Origin: Allorhizocola rhizosphaerae
GTDB taxonomy: Bacteria > Actinomycetota > Actinomycetes > Mycobacteriales > Micromonosporaceae
Length of the DNA: 41,799 bases
Direction: 5' to 3'
Assembly: GCF_003426775.1 (NCBI RefSeq)
Contig: NZ_QJUG01000057.1
Location: 1-41,799 of the forward strand
The translations under genes were made by a program, and so were the position numbers. The notes under the pieces were generated by a model. It was given only the letters and a program-made list of their open reading frames with translations, made no database searches and had not been told where the DNA came from. Below are positions 1 through 7,862 of this stretch, piece after piece. Positions within the stretch are counted from its first letter, which is position 1. Each line of letters opens with the position of its first letter.

Positions 1-1
1 A

Positions 2-59
2 GGGGCAGCGCGGGAGGGGGATGGATGGGGGAAGGGAAGGGGAGGGAGGGGTTAGGGGG
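2..59 (+). other. G-run tract with quadruplex potential
   Basis: The plus strand carries nine runs of three to five G in 58 nt, separated by one to six bases, so at least one G-quadruplex could form. The tract begins beside the stop codon of the minus-strand sigma factor gene, so the end of that transcript would be a C-rich pyrimidine run. It might slow polymerase or act as an unusual terminator; this is inferred from composition only. Confidence 0.5.
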
Positions 60-2322
60 TGCGGAGGTAGGTGAGGCCGAAGTGGGTGTCGGTCGGTAGG
101 CCGGATGGAGCGTGGCAGTAGACGTCGATGAGGAGCTCGGGTGGGCGGCTGTGGGAGTTTATCGCGCCGAGGTGGCAGAATGTCCCCGGCGAACGGGGCA
201 TGACCTGGACGCTGTCACCGAACTTGCCGAGGTTGTTCCAGATTAGCCGGTACCATCCGGTGCCCATCCTGGTCACGCTCGGCACCTCACCGTTGCTGGC
301 GTAACTGTGTGCCCGGTCAATGGACGGGTTCACCGGGTCGCCGGTTGTCATCGCGTACGCCGCGGGTGTGCCGGCGGCACGCGCCAGCCCGACTCCATCC
401 ACATAGGACATCAGCCATCCGGTGTCGGCCGGGACCGGCACGGCCGAACCGGTGAGGGCGTGGCAGGAGACGCCGATTTCGACACCGCCTGACACCGCGA
501 CGGTATCGCTTGCGGCGCACTGGATGGCCGCGCTCCCGCCGAATGCTGTAAGTTGCACATACCCGGCTCCGGGGCGAAAGACCGTGCCCTCAAGGATTGC
601 GCGATACCGGCCTACGCCGTCGCGCGCCACGCGGTTGGCCCGTCCGGCGGAGTTGAACGTGCCCGGGTTGTCGATCACCCCACCGTCTCCCGCGCCCGGC
701 CCCCGGTACCAGATAGTGGCATAGGGCGACGACCCGGTTGGCGGCGCCGCGAAGAAGAGCGTGAACCACCAGTCGGCCGGCGCTCCCTTGTCGTCGAAGC
801 AGCGCACGTCGACCAGTTCGTCGGGCCCGTCCGGCCGGTACCCGGTCACCCCGCACACCCGCGCCCGATAGCGCGTGCGATAGGCGGTCGTGTGCACGAT
901 GCCGAAATCGTTTGCCACATCGGGCATGCGAACCGTGTAGCTGCCCGTCCCGGTGTGCACGACCGTTGCCTCCCGCCCCCGCTGACCCGGGAAGCCCGCC
1001 CCGGTTGTCCATTGCGTCTGCGGCGCGACCTTGGTCGGCGTCCCGATGGGCGCCTCCTCCTCGGTCGCCATGTTCACATACACGTATCCCCATCGCGGCT
1101 GGCTCACGGTCGGATTGCCCGGTGCGGCAGGCACTCCGGATGGCCGCGGAGCAGTTGTAGGACCGGCACCAGGCGCGGGAGTGGGCGTCGATGATGCCGG
1201 CGGCCCAGCCGTCGTGGCGACTACGGACGGCGATGGCAGCGCCTCGGCCCCACCCGGTGCGGGATCGGACACCGCGAGCGGCACGACGATTGCCGCGACC
1301 GCCGTCACGGCCAGTGCCACCGCTCCGATCGCCGGATTCTGTTGCACGACCTCGACTATCCGCCCGAGCCCCGGAGTCGCGTTGGCCGCCGAATACAGCC
1401 GCGCCAGCACCGCACTCCCGCCACCGCCGCCGCCCTTTGGCAGCGTGTCCATGGCGGGCGGAGGCGAATCGGCGAACCTGCGCAACACTTCCGGCGCTGC
1501 CGCGATCGGGATGCCGAGAAAATCCTTGGAGATTCCAGTACGCCGCGCGTCCTCGTACCGGTCACGGCAGGTCTCGCACGCCTTGATGTGCCGCTTGGCC
1601 CGGCGGTAAACGGCTGTCGTGAAACCGGACGCGCCACCCGGCTGCCACTGCACGGAGCCGACGAGCTCGGCGCACGCGTTCATCCGTACCAGATAAAGGC
1701 TTAAGAGCCTATCGATGACCTTCCCCTTGGCGGCGTGCACCGCCTTGTCGAGTTTGGACGGTTCGATTCCCGCCACGGCCGCCACGTCCTCGCGCCCCAG
1801 ATCCTGGGTGTAGGCGAGCATCACGAGGTCGAGCTCGGCGGGGATGTCGTGCGTCGCCTGCCGCAGCCACTGCCCGAGTTCCTTCGCCCCGGCCAGCTCG
1901 TCGAGCGTGTGCTGCCGCGGATCCGCGCCGAAATCGAAATCCGCCGTCGGCGCGGGGACCGCCCGCGCTCGACGCTCCGCGTAGCGCTGCACGTCACGCC
2001 GCGCGGCCGTGTAGACGTACGCGTAGAACGACCGCACACCATGGGCGAACTCCAACCCGTTGCGGCCGTGGGCCTGCCGCACCCGCGCGATCAGATCCCG
2101 CGACAGGTCGAGCGCGTCCTGCTCGTCGTCGACCCGCAACGCGAAATAGTGGAAGATCCGGTCCACCTCGGCCTCGCACAGCGCCGTGAACGCCGCTTCG
2201 GCCCGCCGCCCGCCGGCCCGCACGAGGCCTACCAGAGTGTCGCCCGCCCGCTCTCGGGCCTGCCGGTCGCCAGTCACCGCCGCCTGGGCGGCGAGCTCGT
2301 CGAAGTCGCGATCCATGGTGGT
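52..2322 (-). CDS. ECF-type sigma factor fused to zinc motif, membrane helix and extracytoplasmic repeats
   Basis: The N-terminal 220 residues look like an ECF sigma factor, with region 2 at about 52-119 and region 4 at about 159-214. A zinc motif typical of anti-sigma factors follows (HxxxCxxC at about 245-252). Then come a Gly-rich linker, one transmembrane helix (about 331-350), a Pro/Thr/Ser linker and an outside part of about 390 residues. That part seems to hold three repeats of about 110 residues with paired cysteines and a 'V-x-C...G-x-P-x-D' ending. It resembles ECF groups with fused regulatory tails, so it is probably a membrane-held sigma factor that senses an outside signal and needs release. 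A longer reading from 2400 is open. GTG at 2322 is preferred because a TACGAT box lies 6 nt before it and codon GC bias only starts there. Sigma plus fused regulator is certain in outline; the ligand is unknown. Confidence 0.75.
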   Translation of the reverse strand, partial: TTMDRDFDELAAQAAVTGDRQARERAGDTLVGLVRAGGRRAEAAFTALCEAEVDRIFHYFALRVDDEQDALDLSRDLIARVRQAHGRNGLEFAHGVRSFYAYVYTAARRDVQRYAERRARAVPAPTADFDFGADPRQHTLDELAGAKELGQWLRQATHDIPAELDLVMLAYTQDLGREDVAAVAGIEPSKLDKAVHAAKGKVIDRLLSLYLVRMNACAELVGSVQWQPGGASGFTTAVYRRAKRHIKACETCRDRYEDARRTGISKDFLGIPIAAAPEVLRRFADSPPPAMDTLPKGGGGGGSAVLARLYSAANATPGLGRIVEVVQQNPAIGAVALAVTAVAAIVVPLAVSDPAPGGAEALPSPSVVATTAGPPASSTPTPAPGAGPTTAPRPSGVPAAPGNPTVSQPRWGYVYVNMATEEEAPIGTPTKVAPQTQWTTGAGFPGQRGREATVVHTGTGSYTVRMPDVANDFGIVHTTAYRTRYRARVCGVTGYRPDGPDELVDVRCFDDKGAPADWWFTLFFAAPPTGSSPYATIWYRGPGAGDGGVIDNPGTFNSAGRANRVARDGVGRYRAILEGTVFRPGAGYVQLTAFGGSAAIQCAASDTVAVSGGVEIGVSCHALTGSAVPVPADTGWLMSYVDGVGLARAAGTPAAYAMTTGDPVNPSIDRAHSYASNGEVPSVTRMGTGWYRLIWNNLGKFGDSVQVMPRSPGTFCHLGAINSHSRPPELLIDVYCHAPSGLPTDTHFGLTYLRTP

Positions 2323-2412
2323 CACGCACGAATCGTAGGCGGCAACGCAAACCTGTTCCAGATCGTTCCGCCCCATGGCATGAGCGACCGCGCGCCTCAT
2401 GTACTTACACGC

Positions 2413-3576
2413 ATGAGACCAATGCGCATAATCGTCCCGGTCCTGGCATCGCTGGCCGTGCTTGCCTCACCGGCCCCGCCCGTGCATGCGTGGGGGTGGG
2501 ACTACGCAGTGCCCGCCGACGCGGAAAGCAGCGGCGTCGTCTCGCTCGCGCGCAGGCCCGAAGTCCTTGACGTGTTTTGGATCCGCTCCGACGGCGCGGT
2601 CATGAACAGCACATGGAGCGAGGCAAACCCGCGCTGGGAGGCGTGGGTCGTCGCCCCGCCCGGCTCGGCGCAGCCCGGCAAGCTTGCCGGCGGGCTGGCC
2701 GCGATCGCCCGCAATCCCGACCACCTCGACGTGTTCTGGATCCGGCCCGAGGGTGGCGTGTCCACGTCGTGGTGGCACGCTGGCACTCCACATTGGAACT
2801 GGGCCGCGCCCCGGTCCATCGCCCCGGCCCGCGACGCCCTGCCCGGTGCGCTTACCGTGGCCGCGCGCAACCCCGATCAGCTGGATGTGTTCTGGATCGG
2901 GCCGGACCGCGCGATCCGGACGGCCGCGTGGAACCCTTGGCGCGACTGGCTCCCGCCGTGGTCGATCACCGGGCCGGGCGTCGCCCACTACCCGGGCGGT
3001 GCGTTGTCGGTCGTCTCGCGGACGCGCGATCAGCTCGACCTGTTCTGGGTGCGCCCCGACGGGGGCGTCACCACCGCGTGGTGGAATGCCGCCGCCAACT
3101 GGCCCTGGCGCCCGATCGCGCCGGCCGGGCATGTCCTGATCGGATCGTCCCGGGAGCCGCGGCGCTCTGCCCTGACCGCCATCGCGCGCCGGCCGGACCA
3201 GCTCGACGTGTTTTGGATCGGGCCTGATGGCGGCATCGGTACGACGGCATGGAACCCGCATCGCGATTGGCCCGCGCCGTGGCCCATCGCCTGGCCCGGC
3301 GCGGCGGCACCCGGCGCGATCGCTGCCGCCAGCCGCTCGCCCGGCCAGTTGGACCTGGCGTGGATCTCCAACGAGGGCTTCGTCCAGCAGCTGGGCTTCG
3401 ACGAGCGCCTCACCGGAGGATGGGCGGGACTGACGGCTACCGGTCCGGGCAAGGCCGTGCCGGGCGCGGTCGGCCTGGTCGGCCGCCGGGTGCACCACCT
3501 GGACGCGTTCTGGGTCCGCCCGGATCGGGCGATCGGCACGAACTGGTGGACGCGGAGCGGATCAGCGTGCACCTGA
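2413..3576 (+). CDS. Secreted beta-propeller protein, N-terminal part of a frameshifted protease
   Basis: A signal peptide ends in 'PVHA|W' at about residue 27. It is followed by seven copies of an LDVFWIRPDG-like motif spaced about 50 residues apart, as in a seven-bladed lectin- or sialidase-type propeller. The frame stops at 3574-3576 inside the last blade, while a metalloprotease domain continues directly in the -1 frame. The two pieces were therefore probably one secreted protein, with the propeller binding a surface or glycan and the protease cutting it. The start at ATG 2413 leaves no room for a ribosome site but follows a TACTTA box by 5 nt, which fits leaderless transcription; ATG 2422 is an alternative. 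It is divergent from the sigma factor gene, which might control it. Confidence 0.7.
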   Translation: MRPMRIIVPVLASLAVLASPAPPVHAWGWDYAVPADAESSGVVSLARRPEVLDVFWIRSDGAVMNSTWSEANPRWEAWVVAPPGSAQPGKLAGGLAAIARNPDHLDVFWIRPEGGVSTSWWHAGTPHWNWAAPRSIAPARDALPGALTVAARNPDQLDVFWIGPDRAIRTAAWNPWRDWLPPWSITGPGVAHYPGGALSVVSRTRDQLDLFWVRPDGGVTTAWWNAAANWPWRPIAPAGHVLIGSSREPRRSALTAIARRPDQLDVFWIGPDGGIGTTAWNPHRDWPAPWPIAWPGAAAPGAIAAASRSPGQLDLAWISNEGFVQQLGFDERLTGGWAGLTATGPGKAVPGAVGLVGRRVHHLDAFWVRPDRAIGTNWWTRSGSACT

Positions 3577-4109
3577 AGGTGGTCAACCAGCCCGGTGCGG
3601 ACCTCAACCCGATCGTGCAGGAGCTGTCGGACGCGCAGCAGCTCTACTTCAAGGCGGAGGTCGGCATCTCGCTCGCGTCGATCGAGCGCATCGACGTCCC
3701 GGGCATGGACGAGGTGGAGGTCGGCAGCTGCCCCGCGGCACGCAAGCACGAGCTGACCACCGAGCAGGCCAAGCTGTTCGAGCACCGGAACTTCGTGCGC
3801 CCGTCGGAAATCGTCATCTACGTGGTGAAGGGAATCGTGGCGTCCCGGGATGGGGTCCTCGGCTGCGCCAACCACCCGGCCGGCCGGCCTGGCCTGATCA
3901 TGCGGCACACGCCCACGAACCGGTGGACCATGGCGCACGAGCTGGGGCACGTGCTCGGCCTCAGCCATCCGGACTGCATATTTGAGCAGTGCCTGCCCTG
4001 GCACGACAACCTCATGTGGCCGGATGACTCCAAGCTCAGCAAGCCTCAGCCCGACCTCACCGCGACCCAGAAAGCGATCATGTATCTGAGCCCGTACACC
4101 AACTCCTGA
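3546..4109 (+). pseudogene. Metzincin-type zinc metalloprotease domain, separated by a frameshift
   Basis: This frame encodes an M10/M12-like metalloprotease domain of about 185 residues. The zinc motif HELGHVLGLSH lies at 3936-3968, with three histidine ligands and the catalytic glutamate, and a Met-turn (NLMW) follows about 15 residues later. It has no signal peptide of its own, and its first residues continue the secreted propeller in frame 1 after loss of one base near 3530-3575. GTG 3546 is the only nearby start, with no ribosome site. I see no slippery heptamer that would suggest programmed frameshifting. Either the gene is broken or the sequence lacks one base; if translated separately the domain would stay in the cytoplasm and probably be useless. 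Confidence 0.65.
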
Positions 4110-4148
4110 ACACGCGTAGGACCGTACCCGGCCGGGTAGAAGCACCTG

Positions 4149-4736
4149 ATGGTGAACAAGAAGGTGGTGGCCGCGGCGACGGCAGCCGCCGCGGCCACAG
4201 CGGTCGTGGTGACCGCGCGCACGCGGCAGCGGCTCAGCGGGCCGCGGGTCACCATGCGGAGCGTGACGGTGGACCGGCCGGCTTCGGTGGTCTACGGATT
4301 CTGGCGGGACCTGCCCGGCCTCGCCCGCGCGCTGGACCGCGAGGCAACGGTCGAGGTGGTCGACGACAGGGTGTCGCGGTGGGCCGTGCGAGGAGGCCGG
4401 CTCACGGTGGAAATCACCGGTGAGGAGCCGGACCGGATGCTGTCGTGGCGCGTCGATGACGGCATCGTGCCTCATACGGGACGGATGGACCTGATCGAGG
4501 CGCCCGGTGGCCGGGGCACCGAGATGCATGTGTCACTGAAATACGACTTGCCGGGCGGGCCGATCACGGGCGACGAGCCCGACTCGGTGTTGCGCACCCT
4601 TCTGCGCCGGATCAAGCAGCTGCTGGAGTGCGGCATCGTGACCACGACCGACGGACAGCCCACCGGGCGCGGCCCGCTGCAGGAGCGGATCACCCGGGTG
4701 GTGCAGCACAGGCTGGTGACGGGAGGGCGGCCATGA
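4149..4736 (+). CDS. SRPBCC (START-like) cyclase/dehydrase-family protein
   Basis: This is a 195-residue protein with an Ala-rich hydrophobic N-terminus (residues 5-22), possibly a membrane anchor. A fold of the SRPBCC/polyketide cyclase type follows: 'SVTVDRPASVVYGFWRD' opens the domain, and 'GTEMHVSLKYDLPGG' lies in its last strands before the long C-terminal helix. Members bind a hydrophobic ligand in a deep pocket; the ligand here cannot be told. The stop overlaps the start of the next gene (ATGA), so it is translated with the alcohol dehydrogenase. A TAGAAG box 6 nt before the ATG suggests a leaderless transcript. Confidence 0.7.
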   Translation: MVNKKVVAAATAAAAATAVVVTARTRQRLSGPRVTMRSVTVDRPASVVYGFWRDLPGLARALDREATVEVVDDRVSRWAVRGGRLTVEITGEEPDRMLSWRVDDGIVPHTGRMDLIEAPGGRGTEMHVSLKYDLPGGPITGDEPDSVLRTLLRRIKQLLECGIVTTTDGQPTGRGPLQERITRVVQHRLVTGGRP

Positions 4737-5941
4737 AGGCATTGTGCTGGGATGGCGTCGGTAACCTGAAACTGCACGACGTCCCGGAGCCCTCCATTTT
4801 GGACGGACGGGACGCGATCATCAAAGTGCTGGCGAGCAGCGTGTGCGGGTCGGACCTGCACCTGATCAACGGATATCTACCGGCGATGCGCGAGGGCGAC
4901 ATCATGGGCCACGAGTTCATGGGCGAGGTCGTCGACGTCGGACCGGACGTCAAGCGCATCTCGCCCGGAGACCGCGTCGTGGTCGGCTCGGTGATCGCGT
5001 GCGGCAGCTGCTGGTACTGCCGCAATGAGGAGTTCTCGCTGTGCGACAACAGCAATCCGCAACCGGTGATGACCGAGAAGCTGTGGGGGCACGCCCCGGC
5101 CGGAATCATCGGCTATTCGCAAGCCGCCGGCGGGTTCGCCGGCAGTCATGCGGAATATGTGCGCGTTCCGTTCGCCGACATCGGCTCGTTCCGGATACCG
5201 GAAGGTGTTGAGGATATGGCGGCGGTGTTCGTCTCCGACGCCGTACCGACCGGCTGGATGGCCGCGGAGATGGGCGGCATCAAGGGCGGCGACGTCGTCG
5301 CCGTGTGGGGCGCCGGCGGGGTCGGCCAGATGGCGGCCCGCAGCGCGCAGCTGCAGGGCGCGGGCCGGGTCGTGGTCATCGACCGGTTCCCGGATCGGCT
5401 CGACACGGCCGCCGGCCAGCTGGGTGTCGAGACACTCGACTACACGACCGATGACGTGCAGGAGGCGTTGCGCGAACTGAGCGGAGGGCGTGGGCCGGAC
5501 GTGTGCATCGAGGCGGTCGGCATGGAGGCCCACCAGACGGGTGCCGTCGGCGCCTACGACAAGGCCAAGCACGCGCTGCGCATGCAGACCGATCGGCCTT
5601 CGGCCGTGCGCGAGGCGATTCTGGCCTGCCGCAAGGGCGGGACCGTGTCGATCGTGGGCGTGTTCGGCGGGTTCGTGGACAAGTTCCCGTTGGGCGCGGC
5701 CATGAACAAGGCCCTGACGTTGCGGATGGGCCAGATGCATGCGCAGCGCTACATCCCCATGCTGCTGGAGCGGGTCGCCGAGGGCGAGATCGATCCTTCC
5801 TATTTGGCGACCCACCCGCTCCCGCTCGATGAGGGGCCGGACGGGTACCGGATGTTCGAGCAGAAGCGGGATGGGTGCCTGCGGGCCGTGTTCCGGCCGC
5901 ACACTCAGTTGGACGGCGGGTCGTACACCACCGGTGCGTAG
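4733..5941 (+). CDS. Zinc-dependent alcohol dehydrogenase (formaldehyde dehydrogenase-like MDR)
   Basis: A 402-residue medium-chain dehydrogenase. It has the catalytic zinc ligands (CGSD near residue 38 and GHE near residue 59), the four-cysteine structural zinc lobe (CGSCWYC...C) and a Rossmann motif 'WGAGGVGQMA'. The long insert and the 'GVFGGFVDKFP' region place it with glutathione-independent formaldehyde or threonine-dehydrogenase-like enzymes, which oxidise alcohols or aldehydes with NAD(P). The ATG overlaps the stop of the SRPBCC gene, so the two form an operon; this pairing is common in actinomycetes. Its 3' end overlaps the convergent gene by 37 bp. The exact substrate is not known. 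Confidence 0.88.
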   Translation: MKALCWDGVGNLKLHDVPEPSILDGRDAIIKVLASSVCGSDLHLINGYLPAMREGDIMGHEFMGEVVDVGPDVKRISPGDRVVVGSVIACGSCWYCRNEEFSLCDNSNPQPVMTEKLWGHAPAGIIGYSQAAGGFAGSHAEYVRVPFADIGSFRIPEGVEDMAAVFVSDAVPTGWMAAEMGGIKGGDVVAVWGAGGVGQMAARSAQLQGAGRVVVIDRFPDRLDTAAGQLGVETLDYTTDDVQEALRELSGGRGPDVCIEAVGMEAHQTGAVGAYDKAKHALRMQTDRPSAVREAILACRKGGTVSIVGVFGGFVDKFPLGAAMNKALTLRMGQMHAQRYIPMLLERVAEGEIDPSYLATHPLPLDEGPDGYRMFEQKRDGCLRAVFRPHTQLDGGSYTTGA

Positions 5942-6414
5942 TGCTGCGGCGGGCCGCAGTAGCCGGGCGCCGGTGGTCGCGTGACCGGCAGCGGGTGCCG
6001 GCACACCTGGACCGTGAGCCGGCTTATCCCGGCCGCCGTCGCGGTCGGCCTGATGGTGATGGTGATGTCGGCGACTTCGTTGTCTGCCAACACCTCTGCC
6101 CGCAGGATGCTGCTGCCCGCGTAAGCGGTGAAGGTCGTGACCGCGTAAAACCTGTCATCGCGGCAGAGGAACCCCCACTCGTCGGGCAGCGGGTGGTCGA
6201 CCAGCCGTCCGCGGATGTCCACCGAGGTCGGCCGGATCGGGGCGGTCGTGCTGTAGCCCCAGGTCAATGATCCCTTCGCGGCGGCGTAGCGGCAGTTGTC
6301 TCCCGACGGGGCCGCGAACGGGAAGGTGGCGCTCGCGTGGGCCGGCGCGGCGGGCGTGGCCACGAGCGCGAGAATCGTGGTGACGGCAAGGAAAGCCGTC
6401 CGTAGTGCGTTCAT
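5905..6414 (-). CDS. Small secreted protein of unknown function
   Basis: A 169-residue protein with a signal peptide (MNALRTAFLAV...PAHA|S, cut near 27) and a mature part of about 140 residues with four cysteines, probably making two disulfides. The start is supported by AAAGGA 6 nt upstream. An in-frame ATG at 6489 would place unlikely residues before the signal peptide. I recognise no family. It is convergent with, and overlaps, the alcohol dehydrogenase gene, and is divergent from the BlaI gene across a 200-bp gap in which I see only the BlaI-type palindrome. Confidence 0.7.
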   Translation of the reverse strand: MNALRTAFLAVTTILALVATPAAPAHASATFPFAAPSGDNCRYAAAKGSLTWGYSTTAPIRPTSVDIRGRLVDHPLPDEWGFLCRDDRFYAVTTFTAYAGSSILRAEVLADNEVADITITIRPTATAAGISRLTVQVCRHPLPVTRPPAPGYCGPPQHYAPVVYDPPSN

Positions 6415-6594
6415 GCCGATCCTTTCGATAGATAGGCATCTGGCAATAGAATCGCGGACCCGGCGGCGTGGGTCAACTACGTCACACAAAGTCGATCACA
6501 TGACCACCCGCGGTGTGGCCGTCGGACAGCGCGCGTGCGGCATGGCCGATGTCGGGCTTTCGGCGTGCTGGTCCCGTTCGTAGTCGTCCACGGC

Positions 6595-6605
6595 TACATG
6601 ATGTA
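6595..6605. promoter_or_regulatory. Probable BlaI operator upstream of the BlaI-family gene
   Basis: TACATGATGTA is a perfect dyad with the TACA-N3-TGTA core typical of BlaI/MecI binding sites. It ends 9 nt before the GTG start at 6615 and overlaps the likely -10 region, as expected for autorepression. The same core recurs before ccsB. Confidence 0.5.
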
Positions 6606-6614
6606 CTGCACGTC

Positions 6615-6971
6615 GTGGGACGTCGCGGTACCGGTGAGCTCGAACGAGCCGTGATGGATGTGCTGTGGGCGGCCGAGGGGCCGCTTGCCGTGCGCGTGGT
6701 CGCCGAGCGGCTGGGCGGCGAGCTGGCGTACACGACCGTGATGACCGTGCTGGATCGCTTGGCGGGCAAGGGGTCCGTGACGCGCCACCGCGAGGGCCGG
6801 GCGTGGCTGTACGAGGCGGCGGCGCCCAAGGAGGCGTTCCTGGCCGAGCTGATGCGCGACGCACTCGACCAGGCCGGTGATCGGGGCGCCGTGCTGGCGC
6901 ACTTCGCCCACATGGTGTCGGAAGAGGACGCGGGTGCCCTGCGCGCCGCCCTGCGCAAGGACTCCCGTTGA
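6615..6971 (+). CDS. BlaI/MecI/CopY-family transcriptional repressor
   Basis: This is a 118-residue winged-helix repressor. 'GELERAVMDVLWAAEGPLAVRVV' begins the domain, 'AYTTVMTVLDRLAGKG' is the recognition helix, and 'HREGRAWLYEAAAPKE' forms the wing. The C-terminal helices should dimerise. Repressors of this family are released when a partner M56 membrane peptidase cuts them, and that partner is the next gene (TTGA overlap). GTG 6615 is chosen because the family usually starts about seven residues before this first helix; upstream codons look non-coding. It probably represses itself and ccsB through TACA-N3-TGTA sites. Confidence 0.85.
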   Translation: MGRRGTGELERAVMDVLWAAEGPLAVRVVAERLGGELAYTTVMTVLDRLAGKGSVTRHREGRAWLYEAAAPKEAFLAELMRDALDQAGDRGAVLAHFAHMVSEEDAGALRAALRKDSR

Positions 6972-7819
6972 GGCACGTGCTCAGCCACGGCAGCCACTAT
7001 CTGGCGGTGATCGCGATCTGTGCGCTCGCGATCGGGCCGCTGAGCAAAGCGCGCTGGCCGCTGCGGCACCCGGCGCTGGGCATTGCCACATGGCAGGCGC
7101 TCCTGATCTCGGTGTGCTCGGCGGTCGTCGGACTGGCGCTGTCGATCGCCCTGGCCGGGTACGGCACGGGGGAGCTGGCGGGCCTGTGGCAGCTTCTCTT
7201 CTCCAACAGGCGGCCCCCGCTCTCGACGGCGCAGTGGGCCGTGCTCGGCTTGGCCGCGCTCCTGACGGTCGCGCTCGCCGCCGTGTTCGGGCGGTGTGCC
7301 GTGGCCACCGCGGCCGCCCGCAACCGCCACCGCCATCTGCTGGACCTGGCCGGTGAGCGGGTGAGCGACCGGTTCATCACGCTGGAGCACCCGTTGCCGG
7401 TCGCCTATTGCGTGCCGGGAAGGCCGCCGCGCACGGTTGTCAGCACCGGTGCACTGGCCATTTTGGACAGCCGCGGCCTGGAGGCCGTGCTCGCCCACGA
7501 ACAAGCCCACGCCGCCGAACGGCACGATCTCGTGCTGCTGCCGTTCACCGCGCTGCGTGCGGCCCGCCTGCCGGGCGCGGCCGTCGCGTGTGCCGCTGTG
7601 GCCCTGCTGGTCGAGTGCCGTGCCGACGACCGGGCCTCCCGGCACGCCGGCCACAAGGCCCTGCACCGGGCGCTGGCGGCCGTCGGCGCCCATCCCGTGC
7701 GCGTTGCCCGAGCCTCCTGCGCGCCGCAGCCCGTGCGCAGACGCACGCCGATCGTCGTGGCGTTGGCCGTGCTGACCGTGGCGTCGACTCCGTGGAGCCT
7801 GCTGGCATACCCGTGGTGA
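6968..7819 (+). CDS. M56-family membrane zinc peptidase (BlaR1-like, no sensor domain)
   Basis: This is a 283-residue protein with N-terminal membrane helices (about 10-30, 40-60, 82-105) and a final helix near the C-terminus. The zinc motif HEQAH lies at about residues 178-182, with a downstream 'ECRADD' glutamate as third ligand. It is much shorter than BlaR1 and lacks the penicillin-binding sensor domain, so it does not sense beta-lactams in the classical way. It starts with TTG overlapping the repressor stop (TTGA) and should cut that repressor when triggered by a membrane signal, possibly redox or metal status given the ccsB neighbour. Confidence 0.85.
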   Translation: MRHVLSHGSHYLAVIAICALAIGPLSKARWPLRHPALGIATWQALLISVCSAVVGLALSIALAGYGTGELAGLWQLLFSNRRPPLSTAQWAVLGLAALLTVALAAVFGRCAVATAAARNRHRHLLDLAGERVSDRFITLEHPLPVAYCVPGRPPRTVVSTGALAILDSRGLEAVLAHEQAHAAERHDLVLLPFTALRAARLPGAAVACAAVALLVECRADDRASRHAGHKALHRALAAVGAHPVRVARASCAPQPVRRRTPIVVALAVLTVASTPWSLLAYPW

Positions 7820-7825
7820 CGGTGT

Positions 7826-7850
7826 GTTCTACTACAACATGTAGTAGAAC
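7826..7850. promoter_or_regulatory. 25-bp palindromic operator upstream of ccsB, BlaI-type
   Basis: The arms GTTCTACTAC and GTAGTAGAAC are perfectly complementary around a 5-bp centre. The core reads TACA-aca-TGTA, the same spacing as the site before the BlaI gene. It lies between the M56 stop and the ccsB ribosome site (GGAGG at 7853-7857), so bound repressor would block a ccsB promoter or read-through transcription. Confidence 0.65.
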
Positions 7851-7862
7851 GCGGAGGCGAAC

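Noticed and set aside
1735..2412. Extension of the propeller gene upstream to 1735
   Set aside because: It would run antisense through the sigma factor domain; a signal peptide begins at 2413.
3530..3580. Programmed ribosomal frameshift joining propeller and protease
   Set aside because: No slippery heptamer or strong downstream structure was seen; mutation or sequencing error is simpler.
6968..7819. BlaR1 beta-lactam sensor
   Set aside because: The protein ends after the peptidase part and has no penicillin-binding SxxK domain.
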